Notes: generated by a model from the letters alone, not told the origin. A stretch of 64,000 nt of DNA from Nannobrachium achirus (GCA_963921795.1 OY997645.1:35578582-35642581), one strand, 5' to 3'. Counted from the first letter of the stretch, positions 1 through 13,600 are shown. Translations and numbers: made by a program.

Positions 1-64
1 TGTCACTTTCACAAATCGTATGCTGTATATTAGCATTTTTATGGTGCACAGCCTGTTCAGCTCA

Positions 65-164
65 GCCTGTTGTCAGGGTTACGGTCCGTTCCTCCAGGCC
101 ATGGGATCCCATAGCCCCACACACACCTCTCTCACAGTTAGGAATGTTGCAGTGAAGAGACACA

Positions 165-246
<82 letters not shown>

Positions 247-492
247 TCATGGGTCATGCATGCACCGGGTCATCTTCCAACGGGTATGGAAAAAACTATG
301 TGGAGACAGTAAGTGCATACATCCCCGTACTTCTATTCACCTAATTTTGCTGTTAAATTATTTGTATCCATCATAAATATACACTCCTCCATGGGCTGCT
401 CCTTACATTATGATGCTCCCACATATTCTCACGCATGCACCAGTTACAGTAACTTGGAGCACATATCTTTGAACGGGTAAGGTCTAGTTCTT
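65..492. repeat. dispersed repeat with (CT)n core, copy A
   Basis: Contains TTGTCAGGGTTACGGTCCGT at the left, a (CT)n tract at about 167-242, CATCTTCCAACGGGTATGG, and GAACGGGTAAGGTCTAG at the right. The same landmarks recur in inverse order at 26318-26722. No coding capacity. Confidence 0.8.
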
Positions 493-559
493 ATAAAATT
501 AGCCATTAATCTGCTCCGACTGTATGCTGTATCTTAAGAACCGTAATAGATACATACAT

Positions 560-1440
560 GTAATTGGTACCAAAACATCCGCAATGCCCATCTTTATATT
601 CAACTTTAATACATTTATGGGTCTTAAAATCAATGCTATTCGAGTTATAAAGGAAAAACAACATTTTTGGACGGACATCTTGGATTTCGGCGGCCGCCAT
701 CTTGAAATTTTGCTTGGCTACCGCTATTTTTGAAAAGAGTGGGATTCGAAGTGTATATGTACCAAGTTTCATGCTTGCATCACAAAGTGAACGATTCCCT
801 CATTATCCTGCTTAGCTATTGTGTTCCAAAAATGTGTTCCAAAAAAGTCTACCTGCTGGTGGCGCTATAACAGGTCAATGTGAAAAAGGTAGCATTTGTT
901 CCTTGACCTAGTGGGAATATGTGTGGCAAATTTCACGGTAATCGCAAGCTGCGTTGATGATTTGAGGCATTTTGTTCTAAAACAGAGCAATCCTGCAAAC
1001 TTTGGAAGCCAATCTTAGCCAATCAGGATGGAATATGCAAAATCGGACAGATCTGTGTCGATCACATGACTGTCGAGATACTCCCTACCGATTTGTAGGA
1101 TTTTTGGACAAAATCTGTAAGAGTAGTGCACAGAAATGTGTTTTGCGAACATCGGCCACTAGGTGGCGCTAGAAAAGGCTCATTTGAAAAATGTAGGGCA
1201 GAGGTTCTAGATTGGCATCCAGGGAATGTGTGTGCTCACTTTGGCTGCGACCGGGCCAACGGCGACTGAGATTAGGTGCACACAAACTGCGAGGACACAC
1301 GGACGGACGGACGGACGCACGGATGCACGGACGGACGGACGGACACACGGACGGACGAAGGGGAAAACATACTCTCCCCCATGCCTTCGGCTGGTGGAGA
1401 CAATAATGTACTGTAATACTTAATCTTGATAACATCAGGG
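560..1440. repeat. GGTGGCGCTA-type dispersed repeat ending in (GGAC)n
   Basis: Two internal GGTGGCGCTA motifs (near 850 and 1163) and a tail of GGACGGAC units at about 1300-1350. Related pieces with a tail of the form GCTGCGCACAGACGGACGGAC occur near 59290, and a similar GGTGGCGCCATAA piece near 15800. Probably one teleost repeat family; class unknown. Confidence 0.5.
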
Positions 1441-2858
1441 ATCAGGCAACAATGTGATGTCACAACAGGTCAGCTATAGACATTGAGGCGTTACCTACCT
1501 ACCTACTGACTCACTGACGGTCGGATCTGCCGGGTTTGATAGTAAATGCTCCCTACGGTCGCAATTACATTATAGCCTACTTTACTGAACTAAAGTTGTA
1601 ATTATCTCTGCTCTATATAGGCCTAATCTAGTTCAGTAAGCTCCCAAAAGAGAATCCAGTGAACCTTGTGTTATGTTATAGCTGGGTCATAACTTCAACA
1701 ATAATTTAAATACTAGCAATTTAGCAAGTAAGGTTTATCCCGTCCTCTAAAATATAAAATAGGCCTACTGCATTTTTTATTAAGGGAACACTAAATCACA
1801 CATTAGATTATTATTGAAGTTTAAAATGTTTACTGATGTTATTTGTTGAGAACAAAATGGCATTTGTAGGTTAGTGAATGTCATGTCAAAATCTGTGCAA
1901 AATGGCATGGTCTACTGTACTTTTGTGAAACTTGATAATGTTTTCCTAGTTACGTTTTTAAATCACATGCTAATTCAACTTGTGTGAATTTGATCATAGC
2001 AACAGAGAGCGTGACTGAGTTTACTGTGTATAGCTCCCACATTAATTCACTCCCAACAACATCAGGCATCAGTGGGTTCATGGACAGTCTGTGGTGGCAG
2101 TGTCAGATACACATACATAATGGTTTATATGTGTATTTTGGTCAGGGGAAAGAGAGGGTCAGTCAATAGCGTCAATTCGTCATCCAGGAACTGTCTACAC
2201 ACTCTGGCCACATGGGGCCAAGCATTTTCTTGCACCAGGAGGAACCCAAGGCCCAGTACATGTACACCAGCCTAAGCTCTGACAATAATATTGCTCTGAG
2301 GATGTCTTCCCAGTGCCTAACAGCAGATGCTGCTTGCCCTGTAACAACAAGGCAAGCAGCATCATGTTTACCACCCGCGTCTTAAGACTCTTTCATGTGC
2401 TCTGTGTGATGTCTGTGAAGAGAACAGGGTGCCAATTCTGGTGTTCTCTGGTTAATGCCAAGGCGCTCATGCCACCCTCATGGAGTCTGTTTCTGGTCAG
2501 AATCATGCACACCAGTAGCCTGCTGAAGGTCATTTTGTAGGGGTCTTGAAGTGATCCACCTGTTACTCTGTTTCCTTGCCTTGCACAAAGAAGCAGATAC
2601 TCGTCTAGCTATGGACCAGAGCTAATACTCGTCCTGCTGCTTGCTTGATGCCCTTCTTCGGCCCTGTCCAGCTCTTCTCGTATAATAGCCAGTCTTCCCC
2701 GCCGTGCTCTTGAGACTGAGATACTCAAGTATTGTTATTGTGCAAATAAGCTTCAGTTTATAACGCTGACAAATCCTTGTATAATGATTAGTAACATTAG
2801 TGTCATTTAAGACCCAGGAGTGAATTTGTACATCGTGTAACCAGATTTTCTATTTCAG
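1441..2858. other. upstream of the sohlh2-like gene, no exon called
   Basis: The missing 5' exons of the bHLH gene may lie here, but no open frame with proper splice borders and recognisable content was found. The motif CTATGGACCAGAGCTA near 2606 matches an arm of the palindrome at 18023-18078. Confidence 0.4.
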
Positions 2859-5002
2859 ATACTCCAGGAAACCAGATAAATCTGACTGAATCTCCTATCA
2901 GATCATCTGAGTCCTCAGCACAGGATCAGTAAGTGAAGAGCTACATTCATTACTTCTGAATCAGTATGATTCGACAACAACATATGAGATACCGTACATA
3001 AAGGGTTCCTGTGTAAATAAGCCGAAAAGCGTACTAGGATCTTCTTTTAGTTGACCTTGTACCAGTGATTTGTACTATCATGAAACTGTACCTTTTCCTA
3101 TGCAACCTTCTAATAAATTCTTCAATCAATCAATCAATCAATCAAAAACAGTTTTTTGTTCTTCTACAGGTCTGAGCAGCATCCTGAAGATGGTCCAACA
3201 ACTCTTCAAAGCTCTTCAAAGGCTCAGGCCTTACTTCCTCCTGACAAAGAAAAGAAACGGAGGTCAGGTCATTATCAAAGCAAGTTGAAACCATGATCCC
3301 TTGAAATGAATGTTGTTTTGTAAAAAAAAAAAAACGTAAGTTTGCTACACAAATGTAATAATCCACACAGTAGTGGTGTGGATGAGCAGGTTTAATCAGC
3401 ATTCTAATGTTCCAGTTTCCATATCCTCAGACTTCAGTATTCTTGAATTCACATTGTACTTCACCATATTTTTAAATATTACCCGATTTGTTTTCTCAGG
3501 CTTCAAATTAAAACATCTTGTCAGCGCTTGTGTGACCTTCTGCCCTTTGTGGATGGTAAATTAGATATAGCAACTACATTGGAGCTTACTGCTGAGTACA
3601 TAAGCTACCTAAAGCAAACGCTGCCTCAGGATGTTCTCTCTAAAGTAAGTTTATTGCATATTTCTATGTATGTATTGTAGACTGATGTTTTCTACTGTGA
3701 AAATGTTGTGACTTCACTGATTGGTTCTGTAGGTTGATAAAGTTGTACAGCAGAAATTCATGGTGTCCCGGAAGAAAGCAAGAAAACCAGTCAAGAAACG
3801 GTATTATGTGTCAGATAAAGTTACAGAAAATAATATTTTTTAGTCGTTACTCAAAAACAGGTGCATTTATTTTCTTTTTCTCTTAAAAAATCTATAGCAA
3901 GGTGATTTGTATCCCAAGGAGACACTCCTCACAGAGAGTGAAGCCGGATGCAAAGAACTCAACTGATGGTATGACTTCTTATTTTAACTTATTTTACATT
4001 GTGACCCAACTGGTCAGTCTTTACACTCTTAGGGTTAACACTGCAAAGATTTTACTGTGTGTACTTTACATACTATAGTGTGTACATCTACTGGTACTGA
4101 TATTGCAGAAAGTTGAAATTACCATACCACTACTACTGTATAACATATAGTAACTCCTAAACAAAGTACTGTAAATCAATGTTAGTAATTAATCATATTA
4201 CATTTCAGCTTGTGTTTTGGGAAGTCCTGTTCAGCCCATTGTCTCTGAACATGTGTGTCTGCCATCCTTCATAATGACACCCCCTGTGTTGACGGATCAG
4301 GTGGTTTCTCCATTGGCAAGTGTGATCCCAGTCCATGGTCCGCCAATACTATTGGACAAATCATCCGTTCCTTGGGGACAAATGCTGCCAGTGTGCCAGG
4401 ATCAATTCCCTGTTGCCTCATTTCAGTCAGTGGAAAACAACTGGATAAAACCTCCCTCAGTGTTTCTTTGCCCAACCTCTATTCCCTTCACATCAACAAA
4501 GATGAACAGCCAGTCCTTCCACCCAGAGGTGAGACTGGACCCATCTTCAAGCCCTGTCAAAACACTGAAGCTATGTGATGCCACCTCAGACACAACCAAC
4601 TCAGTTGTTCTCCCATCAGTGGATTTGGGTGAAGCGTGCCTTCCTCATGATTACTTGGCTTTAAAACATTCTATTACACCCCCAACAGAACAATGTCCTA
4701 TTGTTTCGACACTAGTAAGCCAGGACAACATTCTCCCAACAGTAGATTGTACACATCTTCCATCATCAGTGTTCAACAGTGCAGCTAAAGGTTCCAACGT
4801 TACTGCATTAGAAGGGCCAAATTACCCAATGTCTGAGTTTGTGTGTAACTTAAGACCATCCTTGGAGAGTACTAGCAGTAACCCTTTGACTAATATTGTA
4901 CAAGTCACAGGCAGTTCCTTCGGGCTGCATTTGCTGACAGATACCAATGATAAAATATTCTTGTCTGATCCTTTCATTGAAAACATCCATTTATCCCCTT
5001 AA
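2859..5002 (+). CDS. sohlh2: SOHLH2-like bHLH transcription factor, 5' end missing
   Basis: Six exons join in one frame: 2859-2928, 3170-3262, 3500-3644, 3733-3800, 3898-3968 and 4209-5002, each with AG/GT borders, giving 412 codons before TAA at 5000-5002. Exons 2 and 3 build a basic helix-loop-helix: basic stretch KEKKRRR, helix 1 with CQRLCDLLPFVDG, helix 2 with LDIATTLELTAEYISYL. Exon 4 adds a lysine/arginine cluster (RKKARKPVKKR) that could be a nuclear signal. The last exon encodes about 264 Ser/Pro/Thr-rich residues with no domain I recognise. SOHLH1/2 are nuclear regulators of early spermatogonia and oocytes (family knowledge). SOHLH2 is preferred over SOHLH1 because of the Y..Y pattern in helix 2, the non-canonical basic region, and the neighbouring spartin gene, which is close to SOHLH2 in mammals. 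The start codon and N-terminal exons should lie upstream but could not be identified. A germline bHLH of another family is possible but less likely. Confidence 0.68.
3170..3644 (+). other. bHLH domain, encoded by two exons and their intron
   Basis: The domain is split by an intron (3263-3499) inside an arginine codon: exon 3170-3262 ends with AG and exon 3500-3644 starts with G. Visible landmarks are the basic run, the invariant Leu-Leu-Pro at the end of helix 1, and Leu-Glu followed by Tyr-x-x-Tyr in helix 2. Against SOHLH2 as I remember it, the fish basic stretch is one residue longer, and the position nine residues before the helix 1 cysteine, Glu in canonical E-box binders, is Arg here. 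Confidence 0.7.
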
Positions 5003-5267
5003 TAGTGTATTTAACTATGCACAGATACATCTGTAATCACAAAGTATATTTTAAGTGCTGAAAGGAAAAATAGTGGAGCCATACTGATTGAGGCGCATAT
5101 CATGTGACTACATAATATAATGCACTGGTCGTGGTTCCCAAACACTGGGTCAGGAGTCTCAGGACCCATTTGTGGGTCGCAGATTTTTATGGGTCCCTTA
5201 ATTTCTATTTTCCTACATATTTAAACAATTATTTCAAAACATTTTCCTAAAAGCTTAGACTTTCATG

Positions 5268-5319
5268 AATAAAAGAAAAATGCAATGATTTGTCTTAAGT
5301 AATTTCATTAATAAATAAA
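5268..5319 (+). promoter_or_regulatory. candidate poly(A) signals for the sohlh2-like gene, inside a hAT element
   Basis: AATAAA occurs at 5268-5273, 5310-5315 and 5314-5319, the first canonical signals after the stop at 5002. All three lie within the transposable element at 5123-5519. Between the stop and the element I see no AATAAA, only the weak variant AATATA near 5114. Actual use is an inference. Confidence 0.4.
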
Positions 5320-5370
5320 AGAAAAATCGAAGGAATTCCATAAATTAGAAAACAAATTTAAGAAGTAGTA

Positions 5371-5440
5371 AAAATAGACGCTCTACAAGCTCACAACATG
5401 ACCCGAAGCGTCGCATTGTGAGCTTGTAGATCTTCTGATT
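5371..5440. repeat. hairpin module copy in hAT 5123
   Basis: Arms CTCTACAAGCTCACAA and TTGTGAGCTTGTAGA, loop with GCGTCG. Flanks AAAAATAG and TGATTTCACT. Confidence 0.8.
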
Positions 5441-5519
5441 TCACTAGTTTGGGTCCCAGGCATAGGCCTATGTATAATTTCTCTTTTGGGTCTCAACCTG
5501 AAAGGTTTGGGAACCACTG

Positions 5520-7597
5520 ATATAATGTATTCGCATGATAGTAGATTTTAGGCACTGAGAGCAATAAAAAACTTCGATACACGTCTTCATAACACAAGAT
5601 ATAACATAACATAAATCAAATGGCAGGTTTAGCTGGTAAACCATTGCTCCCAATGCATTCACATTTCATATATATTTATCAAACAAAAAGCAGCTTAAGT
5701 AATTCCAAAATTATATCTTTTTTTTGTACTTCTTTCTCATTTGACTGTGGTAAGAGACGTGACTCCTTTAGTCTAACATGGCAGAAGTGAATTCGTTCTG
5801 CACTTGCATAATTTCCTAGGCTCAATATTCTAATTAGGTCATGTTTTATTGTATTTTCCATGTCTGTGTTACAAATGACTAATCCATAATTGGCTATGCA
5901 TTGCATAATAGAGATGCTAAGTCAGTGGTTTTCATTTTGTATGTCTCCCCCCGCTACTTTTGTCCCATTTACAAAATAAAGACGTCTCTGTAAAGTGACT
6001 TTAATTGTGGGATGAACCTAAAATCTTTCACATTGTTTGACCCAAATGTTTTAATATTAACAGTATTAATTACTATTCATATTAATGTTAATAGTAATAT
6101 GAATTCTTAAGTGGTTATTGATATCTAGATATAAGGTTTTAATTAAACTAAAATGTAATCTAACAGCTATTCTTCATTATGCATTAACAGCATGACTACA
6201 TTTTCATGAACACTTTATTTCTGACATGACTTCAGTACTTCACTGAACATAGCTAGGCCTACTCATCTTTCTTTTTATGCTCAGGCCAGCTTGAGTGATT
6301 ATAGTTCACAGTTGCACACTATGACCACTAGGTGGTGCATCAGGCTGATACAAACATTGATTTGTTTATTTTCTGAATAATGAGTTCAACCCGTAGACAG
6401 TGAAACGTTTTTGAAAGGTTTATTTAGTCACAATTCTTGTTCATATAACTGTTTACATACAGCTATAAAAGCACATGGAAAGTCACAATCACCTGCTGTA
6501 GGTTTAAAGCTTGAGTTGAGTTCATAAACAGATTCACCACTTCACCCGAAAACCAGTACTTGTTAAAATAGTTGTCCATACATTGCCATGTTAAAAACTA
6601 AATATTTATATTGAGTTATTAGAAACATTGATGAAGCAGGACAAATTTAAAGGTCATGAAAAGTAACAGATAAATTGTTATTAAAGGAGTTAGGGTTCCC
6701 CAACCGGAATCAATTTACTTTTATCAAATTTCTGTCTTAGGAATACAACAAACAAAAAATATTATTTAACTCAAGTCCCCATATTGTGAGTAATCAACAG
6801 AAAAAAAGAATAATGTTGGGGTGAAATACTCCTTTAAGACATTACATGACAAACTGAGTAACCGAGCAGCACCACAGTTGATATTAGATATGAATTCCTA
6901 TAATAGGAAAATGTTAAAAGTTAGAAAAGAACACATCATTGAACCCCTCAGACTTGCTGTCCAGATGGGTTTATATGTTATCCATCCATCATTGATAGCA
7001 GCTGCTAACAGTAATGCATAGTTATTTTCACACTGTCGGGACTCATCTACAGCATAGCAGTATATGGGCTTTTCAACAAGAAAAGACAAAACAGTCTTAC
7101 AAAGCATTTTACAGTTCCAGGCACAATTATCATCCCCCAACCCCATTGCAAACAATTATGTTTGTTGTTTAAATCATTAATGGGACAAATCTTTATCGAT
7201 ATGCATTTCCTACATTTCTTCAAAGCAGCAGATAAAGTGCATTTTCTCTAGATCATAAAAAAACTTAAACCTAAATATAATTATTATTATGAGGAAGGTT
7301 TACAGTGAGCATAGTTCAAACCTTTCAATGCTTTCTTTCCCTCATTTTGGGGGAATTAAACTTCATATTATGAAAAAAATATATTCACACTCAATTTGTT
7401 GTCAAGTCAAACAATCAATATATACACAACCATTTCATAATTTGTCAAGATATATTCTCAAAATTATAGTTTGCACAAGAATTAAACACCACCTCTACTG
7501 CTGGTTACACAACTGTGTCAAACTGTTATATATGCAAAATAAGTCAACTTGTCAATAAAATATAAAACGTTAATCATAAATATATTTTACATATAGA
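5520..7597. other. intergenic region between converging sohlh2-like and spart genes
   Basis: AT-rich sequence with no coding exon I can support. Small repeat traces occur, such as the CCACTAGGTGGTGC motif near 6322 that is also seen near 1155. Short reading frames at 6821-7021 and 7289-7558 look like chance. Confidence 0.6.
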
Positions 7598-7603
7598 TTT
7601 ATT
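7598..7603 (-). promoter_or_regulatory. candidate spart poly(A) signal
   Basis: The plus strand reads TTTATT, which is AATAAA on the coding strand, about 68 nt after the spartin stop. It is the first canonical hexamer downstream. Longer 3' ends are possible. Confidence 0.45.
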
Positions 7604-7670
7604 TCATATGAGAATATACTGTAGATTATGATTTAAGGCGCCACAGAGAACCGAAGGAAGAGATCACAGA

Positions 7671-10600
7671 TTATTTGTCCCTTTTCTGCACTTTCTTCTC
7701 ATTCTCTGGTCTTTCCTGAAGGTTGTACTCCTCCAGAAGGGTCTTTGCTGTCTCCTTGCCAGTTCTTTTCACCACAGCTTTGATCCCCAGGTTATCAATA
7801 TTGAAAGCAGTGAGGCCCATATTAATGGCAGAGTTGACAGCGTGGTCTGTGGCTTGGCCTGCTGCTTTCCCATACCTTAATCAGAATTAATCAAGATACA
7901 GCAGGGTGAGAGGACAGAGCAAGAGCAAGTTGGCACAATTATAATGGAGGGTAAAGATTTCAAAGATGACATGCTGAACATGCATTTGAGGTGCACACCC
8001 ATGCAGTGCAGAATTTCAAAGTTCGATAGCTTGAACCACTTTCCCAAATTAATGTACAATCAATTAAATTTTTATAGTTGCAATTTTATGTTCCAAACAT
8101 GTAGGAAACATAGGGAACTGGAGGAAATTATTTCAAGCAACACCATGAATTATGTGTCCAGCCAGATAGCAATTCCACAGTGCTCTATAGTAAGAGTGGC
8201 ATTCAGATGAGGCCATGCCTGTGATCAATAGAAAATTAAATACTGAATTAAGAAAAAGTACATGTCTTCTCATTAGGTGGGTCTAAAGTACATGTCTTCG
8301 TATTAGGTGGGTCTAAGATGTTTTGTAGACCCCTAAATCTGCAAAGTAAGTGGAAGAGGAAAAGGTACAAATATGTAAGTGCATATTTGTAAAATGCACT
8401 CATTTGCAAGATACACAAGGAAAACCAGTCTAGAAAGCAGTTGAGACAAACATTGTGTACACACTAAAGCAAGTGCTTTCAAAGGACTTACTTATGCTTT
8501 ACGGTGGTGACGGTTTCTGATGCTACACTCGTGGTGATGTTCTTTGCTGCTACTTCCAAGCCAGTCCACATTGTTGCAAAACCTGCAAGGGGGGTGGCAG
8601 CAGTATTACAATAATACAGTTTAGCCCGTAATGGCACGCCCAGAATTGGGATGCTAAGGCTAAAGTAGTTAAGGAAAATGTGCATTTCTAATATACAGTA
8701 GCTCTCCTTCAGCCAACTGTCTCCTAAGTAAATGAAATGAGTAGCTATACCTTGAACTCCACTGGCAGCCACCACCATGGCTCCATCGATGTTGGAGCGC
8801 CCATCCTTATCTTTCTTCATAGATTCTGGCAGCAGCTTGCTTCCATGCTTTTTCACATGTGGGGCTAGCTCTCGACCCACACAGTTAGCGACAACACACA
8901 CTCCATCCACTATCAGGAGACAGGGACACTAAGTAAGGCCTGATGTTGCCCATCTTATCGCCCACCGAAATTAGCCAATTTACAAGCTCACAATGCAGAG
9001 TGACATTGTGGGCACGTATGTCGGCTGTTTTGGGTAGGTGCAACTAAGTACTAAGGCTTCATTTCAACTTCATGACTAACCTGACTTTCGCCAGATGGTG
9101 GCAGCATTGCGTATATAACGCTCTGCTTTACCATCTGGGCTTGCTCGGCCAGCGTTGATAACACTCGTAAAGTCCCGGGCCGGACCAATCAGCGGCAGCT
9201 ATGGGCGGGCTCTGAGCGGCTCTGAGCCAATAGAGTCTGATTGTAGACCACGTGGAAACCCAGGAGGCGGATTCTGGGTGCAACGTCATGCAGACAGGCC
9301 AATATGAGTGGTTGGAGTTGGCACTCCCAGACTGTGATAGAAACGGCCACATCCAATCACCAGCTACAGAAATTAAAAAAATGGCCCGCCCCTTACATCG
9401 AGTGTGCCCAAGAGAGCCCAGATGTAAGGCAGAGCGTTACGCACTGCAGCAACTATCTGGCGAAAGTCAGGTTACTTCATGACATGACAACTGAAACAAG
9501 TGTGTATGATGTAATGGTCCATGATAAGCGGCGACCAGCTCACAGTTTGCGCTTCAAGTTTTGGACACACTAACAGACCAGCATAATAACTGCGTGTCGT
9601 TGTCATTTTTGTCGAGTGGACAGTTGTGCAAAGAAGTAAAATGTGCCTTAAGAAGTTTGTTTACAAATAAACAAGAATTAAAGGAATATCTAGATAAAGA
9701 TGAACTCCTCACCAAGAAACTGGCTGACTTTAACTGCACCTCCAGTGGCTTGTTTGGCGACATGGAGGCTTTTGGTCACAGTGGGGCTGACATTGGTGGG
9801 TGTATCTTCTGGAGTGATGTGTTCCCTGAGTTTAGAGGCCCCCTTATGAATGGCCTTGCCTGTGAACTCGGCTCCTTTCACCAGACCCCAGCTCAGCCAC
9901 GATGCACCTAGAGGGACAACAGAATTTCATGAGGTCAGGTCACATCACCAATTATGTTATTTTGTATTGTTGCTACAAATTGTTGAGAAGCAAAGTATAT
10001 GAAATCTAACTAAAACAATATTGAATGATGAATACTTATTAGGCTGAGGACAAATCTCACATACAGTAATTATGTGCAAATAATATACAGTGACCAAAAA
10101 ACACCCAAGGAGTTATTTTCTTTTTTATTCTATTCTATTCTATTTCTTTTTTATTATTATCCATTCCAGAGACAAACTATAAAGTAAAATTAACAATATC
10201 CAGTGCTGAGAACCTTTCAAAGTAAGTTTGTCTACCAACCACTTTGGCAAGCAGGTAACCAGACATCAATCAAGAGTGTTTTTATTTTGAAGACTATCTT
10301 GCTTGCAAAATCATATTGAAATCCATGAGTCTGTGGCTGATTGACAATACAATAATACCTACAACAGCATGAGGTCTAAGGCGTAGGCTTACCTGTGAGG
10401 ATGCCACTAGACACCTTCTCACTCCACTCAGGCAGTGTTTTCTCCTCCTCAGCTGTAGCTTCAGCGGCTTCCTCAGGGGGAGCGATGGGTACCTTCTGAC
10501 TAAGATTGATGGTCTCTGCAGATTCATCTGGGGCCTGATCAAAGACGCACATTGTTAGCGTCAGGCGTAGGCGCACGCGGAAAGTAAAAACAAATGGTCA

Positions 10601-13600
10601 AATTCTATGTAAGCTATGCTACACAGGCAATACAGACCTATTCTGATACTCGCCTCCAAGTAACCTCCTTGGTATCACAATAAAGCCTCTCATTGTTGTG
10701 TGCTGCTCAATACAATGTACCATTTTCCTCCTTACAAAAGGCCACAAGACAATTTAAAATGCCCGCTTTCAGTCAGCTAACAGTCTTGCTTTGTGCTGAA
10801 GCCCTGATTAATCTCCAGCCCACAAATCCATTTGTTAGGCCATATCAAAGGCAATATAAAATTGCTTACTTGATGGCTGGATATAAGGTCGCCGTCCATG
10901 AAAAAAAAAATGAGACTAGTCTGGTAATAAGACTATACTGTGTACATCAGAGAGGACCGTGTTTGGTTGCGCTCTCCGTCAGCGTCCATCACGGTTGGTA
11001 TCAGCAATTGTGTTTGAGCTCAGATGCTATTCTAACTGCTGGAGATATAAGAGCATTAGCACTTATTAATTCCCTTCACCTACCATTTCAATCCCTACAG
11101 TGCTGAGGTGGGGGTTAGATAATCAACGACAAGCAGTGCGGTTATGCAACAATGTTGCATTACTTCTTGATAACCACATTGCTCAGGGCTATATCATGAC
11201 CACCTTGGATTAAACGTTACTTTACACTCTAGAAAGTGGGGGAAGCCATAGCAATGATGTACAAATGAGTTCCAAATAACTCAATCACCTGACAATATAG
11301 TCATGTCTTTTACCGCAATATAATATATAGATTGGTGTACAGTATGTGACCCTAAATGGTTGAAAGTTACATTGAAACCCATACCGTTTATAGAGATAGC
11401 TTGTAGCTTGTTACCTTAAATAACTGTTAACACAGTACATTTTTTGCAATGCATATATCATATTTGTGTAAAACCATGATGAGGCCACTACATCAAAGGT
11501 GTGTGCTTTGTCAATGGTGTTCTCATGTTGTTTGAAATGGTTAAGAACTCATTCTGAGATACCTTTTTTGCTTTATTGCATCTCAGGCTCGGTATTTCAT
11601 CAATACAGTACTTCAATACTGACACTAAGTTTCCTGAGGACAAGCCTCTTCTCTGACCTTTGGTCTCCTAAGCTATACTATTTTGTCCCCTCTCCACGCG
11701 TGTCAAAACATGGCTGCAATGTTCACCTGGACCCGGAGGTCTGTCATCTGGGAGAGAACATCCTTGAACAGCTCTCTGTCTGCACTGGGCAGCTCAGCGG
11801 AGAGCACCACCCCCACGTAGGAGCCTGGAGCCGGAGCCATCATGTCAGGGAACATGAACACCCCCGTATTACACAGCAATACTGGGGAGCTCATGGCCAT
11901 GAGAGGATACAGCCAGTCACAAACCTAAATAAAACAAAATATAGACAACCAGCACAACAGTGTAGTGAATAATGAGCATTAAGTAGTTAACATGGAATAC
12001 AAACAAATTGCAAAATATTTAGAGCAGGGGTCTTCAACGTTTTTCAGGCCAAGGACCCCTTAGCTGATGAGAAAGAAGCTGAGACATCTGTACAGCAGCC
12101 TCATCAGTGTTGGATTCATGTTAACGTGTATTTTCAGACGGTTAAACATTTAAACCGTCAGTACTTAGAACATTTGTACTTGGTCTGCTCTTTTTTACCC
12201 CTACTACACATTAGCCAAAAATCTGATCTACAAGCTCACATGAGCTTGTAGATCTGCCATGTTTGGCTAATGTTCCCCTGAGAAAAGCATTCAAGTGGTT
12301 AAATAATTTAAGTTCCTAGCATGCAATGATTTGGCAGCCCCCCCCTGCATTAACTAAGAACCCCCTAGGGGTCCCGGACCCCCTGTTGAAGACCCATGGC
12401 TAGTAAGCCAGTAAGCTTAGTAGAAAAAAGAAACTGAGATCCGAGCACTCGAGGAGATTAAAATAAACTTTAAGGTCGAAACATGTTGGTTTTTAGATAA
12501 ATAAACGTTGTTTTATTTCATCTCCTCGAGTGCTCGGATCTCAGCTTCTTTTTTCTACAATATTTTAATCCCACTGATCCTAGAAGCACCACTATTTTTA
12601 CAACGATTTTATCTCCCTTGAGCACCCGGTTGTTCTGTTTTCCTGTAAGCTTAGTGTTGATATTTGTGTTGAACATGAACATGCCAAAATGTCACAGCAT
12701 CAAAAGAAAAGGGGGGCGGGGGCAATGTGCAAGAGCACTGAATGACACAGTCCCTTTTCTCTATCAATGAGGAGGGACGGCGAGATCCCCCAGCGACCTT
12801 GACCGGTTGAGGGCATGCATGCCAAGTGGGACAGTGATGGTCATACATTATACTTGGCACTGTGGATGTGGAACCACTGATGTCATCCAATAGGGTAAGC
12901 CTAGTCTATTTGGGAAATTCCCCACTGAGGAGCAGCATTTCAAAACACATGACATGACCTAGTTTGTGTGTTTGTTGTTTTCCAATAAAAGGAATATGAT
13001 AATAGCTATCTGCAACAGTTGCAACAGCTCTCCCTGACCAAAGAAATAACTCTGATGTCTTCTGACAAGGCCAGAACTACAATATAGTCAGTGTTTACAC
13101 AACAGCTGCTCCACGTATTTATAGAATATGTCTAGGTGATTGTTTCAGACACATTGAGCATGTGCAGTTTATAGGCTAAAGAAAACAGTAACAGACCAAT
13201 AGTAATAGTCATTCAATGTCCCTAGGATGTTACCCTAACCTGAGTGGAAAAAACAGTGGTATGTTATCTAAAATATACCACTCTACCAACTCTTCTTGCG
13301 GTTTTAAACCATTCAGAGTAGTGCTTGTGTAATATTCATAAAGTTGGTCTACAATGACAATAGAAAGTACATGCAAACAGATTTGGTCCCCCAGGGTGTC
13401 AATACTGCTGATGCAATGATGTGTCACCTGAACCTGAACAAGCTTAAAGACATCACAGGGATGATATCACTGCCACAAATCTGTCGGGATTAGGAGCACT
13501 GAGTCAACGCTCACATGACACAGGGCACAGGGCAAGGAATAGAGATCATTAACAAAGCCTATCTCCTCCCTCGGTATAGAAAGAGGACTGAATCCTGACA

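Larger units (their letters stand above)
5123..5519. mobile_element. non-autonomous hAT element (CAGTGGTTCTCAA-type family) with perfect 8-bp duplication
   Basis: The element begins CACTGGTCGTGGTTCCCAAAC and ends GTTTGGGAACCACTG-like, so the ends are inverted copies. It is flanked on both sides by ATATAATG (5115-5122 and 5520-5527), the 8-bp target duplication typical of hAT transposons. It has no coding capacity. Its centre carries the recurring hairpin module (5371-5440). It lies just downstream of the sohlh2-like stop codon. Confidence 0.85.
7671..10534 (-). other. spart senescence-domain exons
   Basis: Five exons (10534-10393, 9907-9713, 8909-8751, 8582-8492, 7875-7671) encode the C-terminal plant-senescence-type domain. 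This part of the family binds lipid and ubiquitin-like partners and drives lipid-droplet turnover (family knowledge). The end is lysine-rich (ERPENEKKVQKRDK). Introns hold a Mutator-like element (9077-9473) and a palindromic module (8968-9031). Confidence 0.9.

Noticed and set aside
10693..11106. 137-codon open frame in a spart intron, plus strand
   Set aside because: No motif, no splice context, and no similarity that I recognise.
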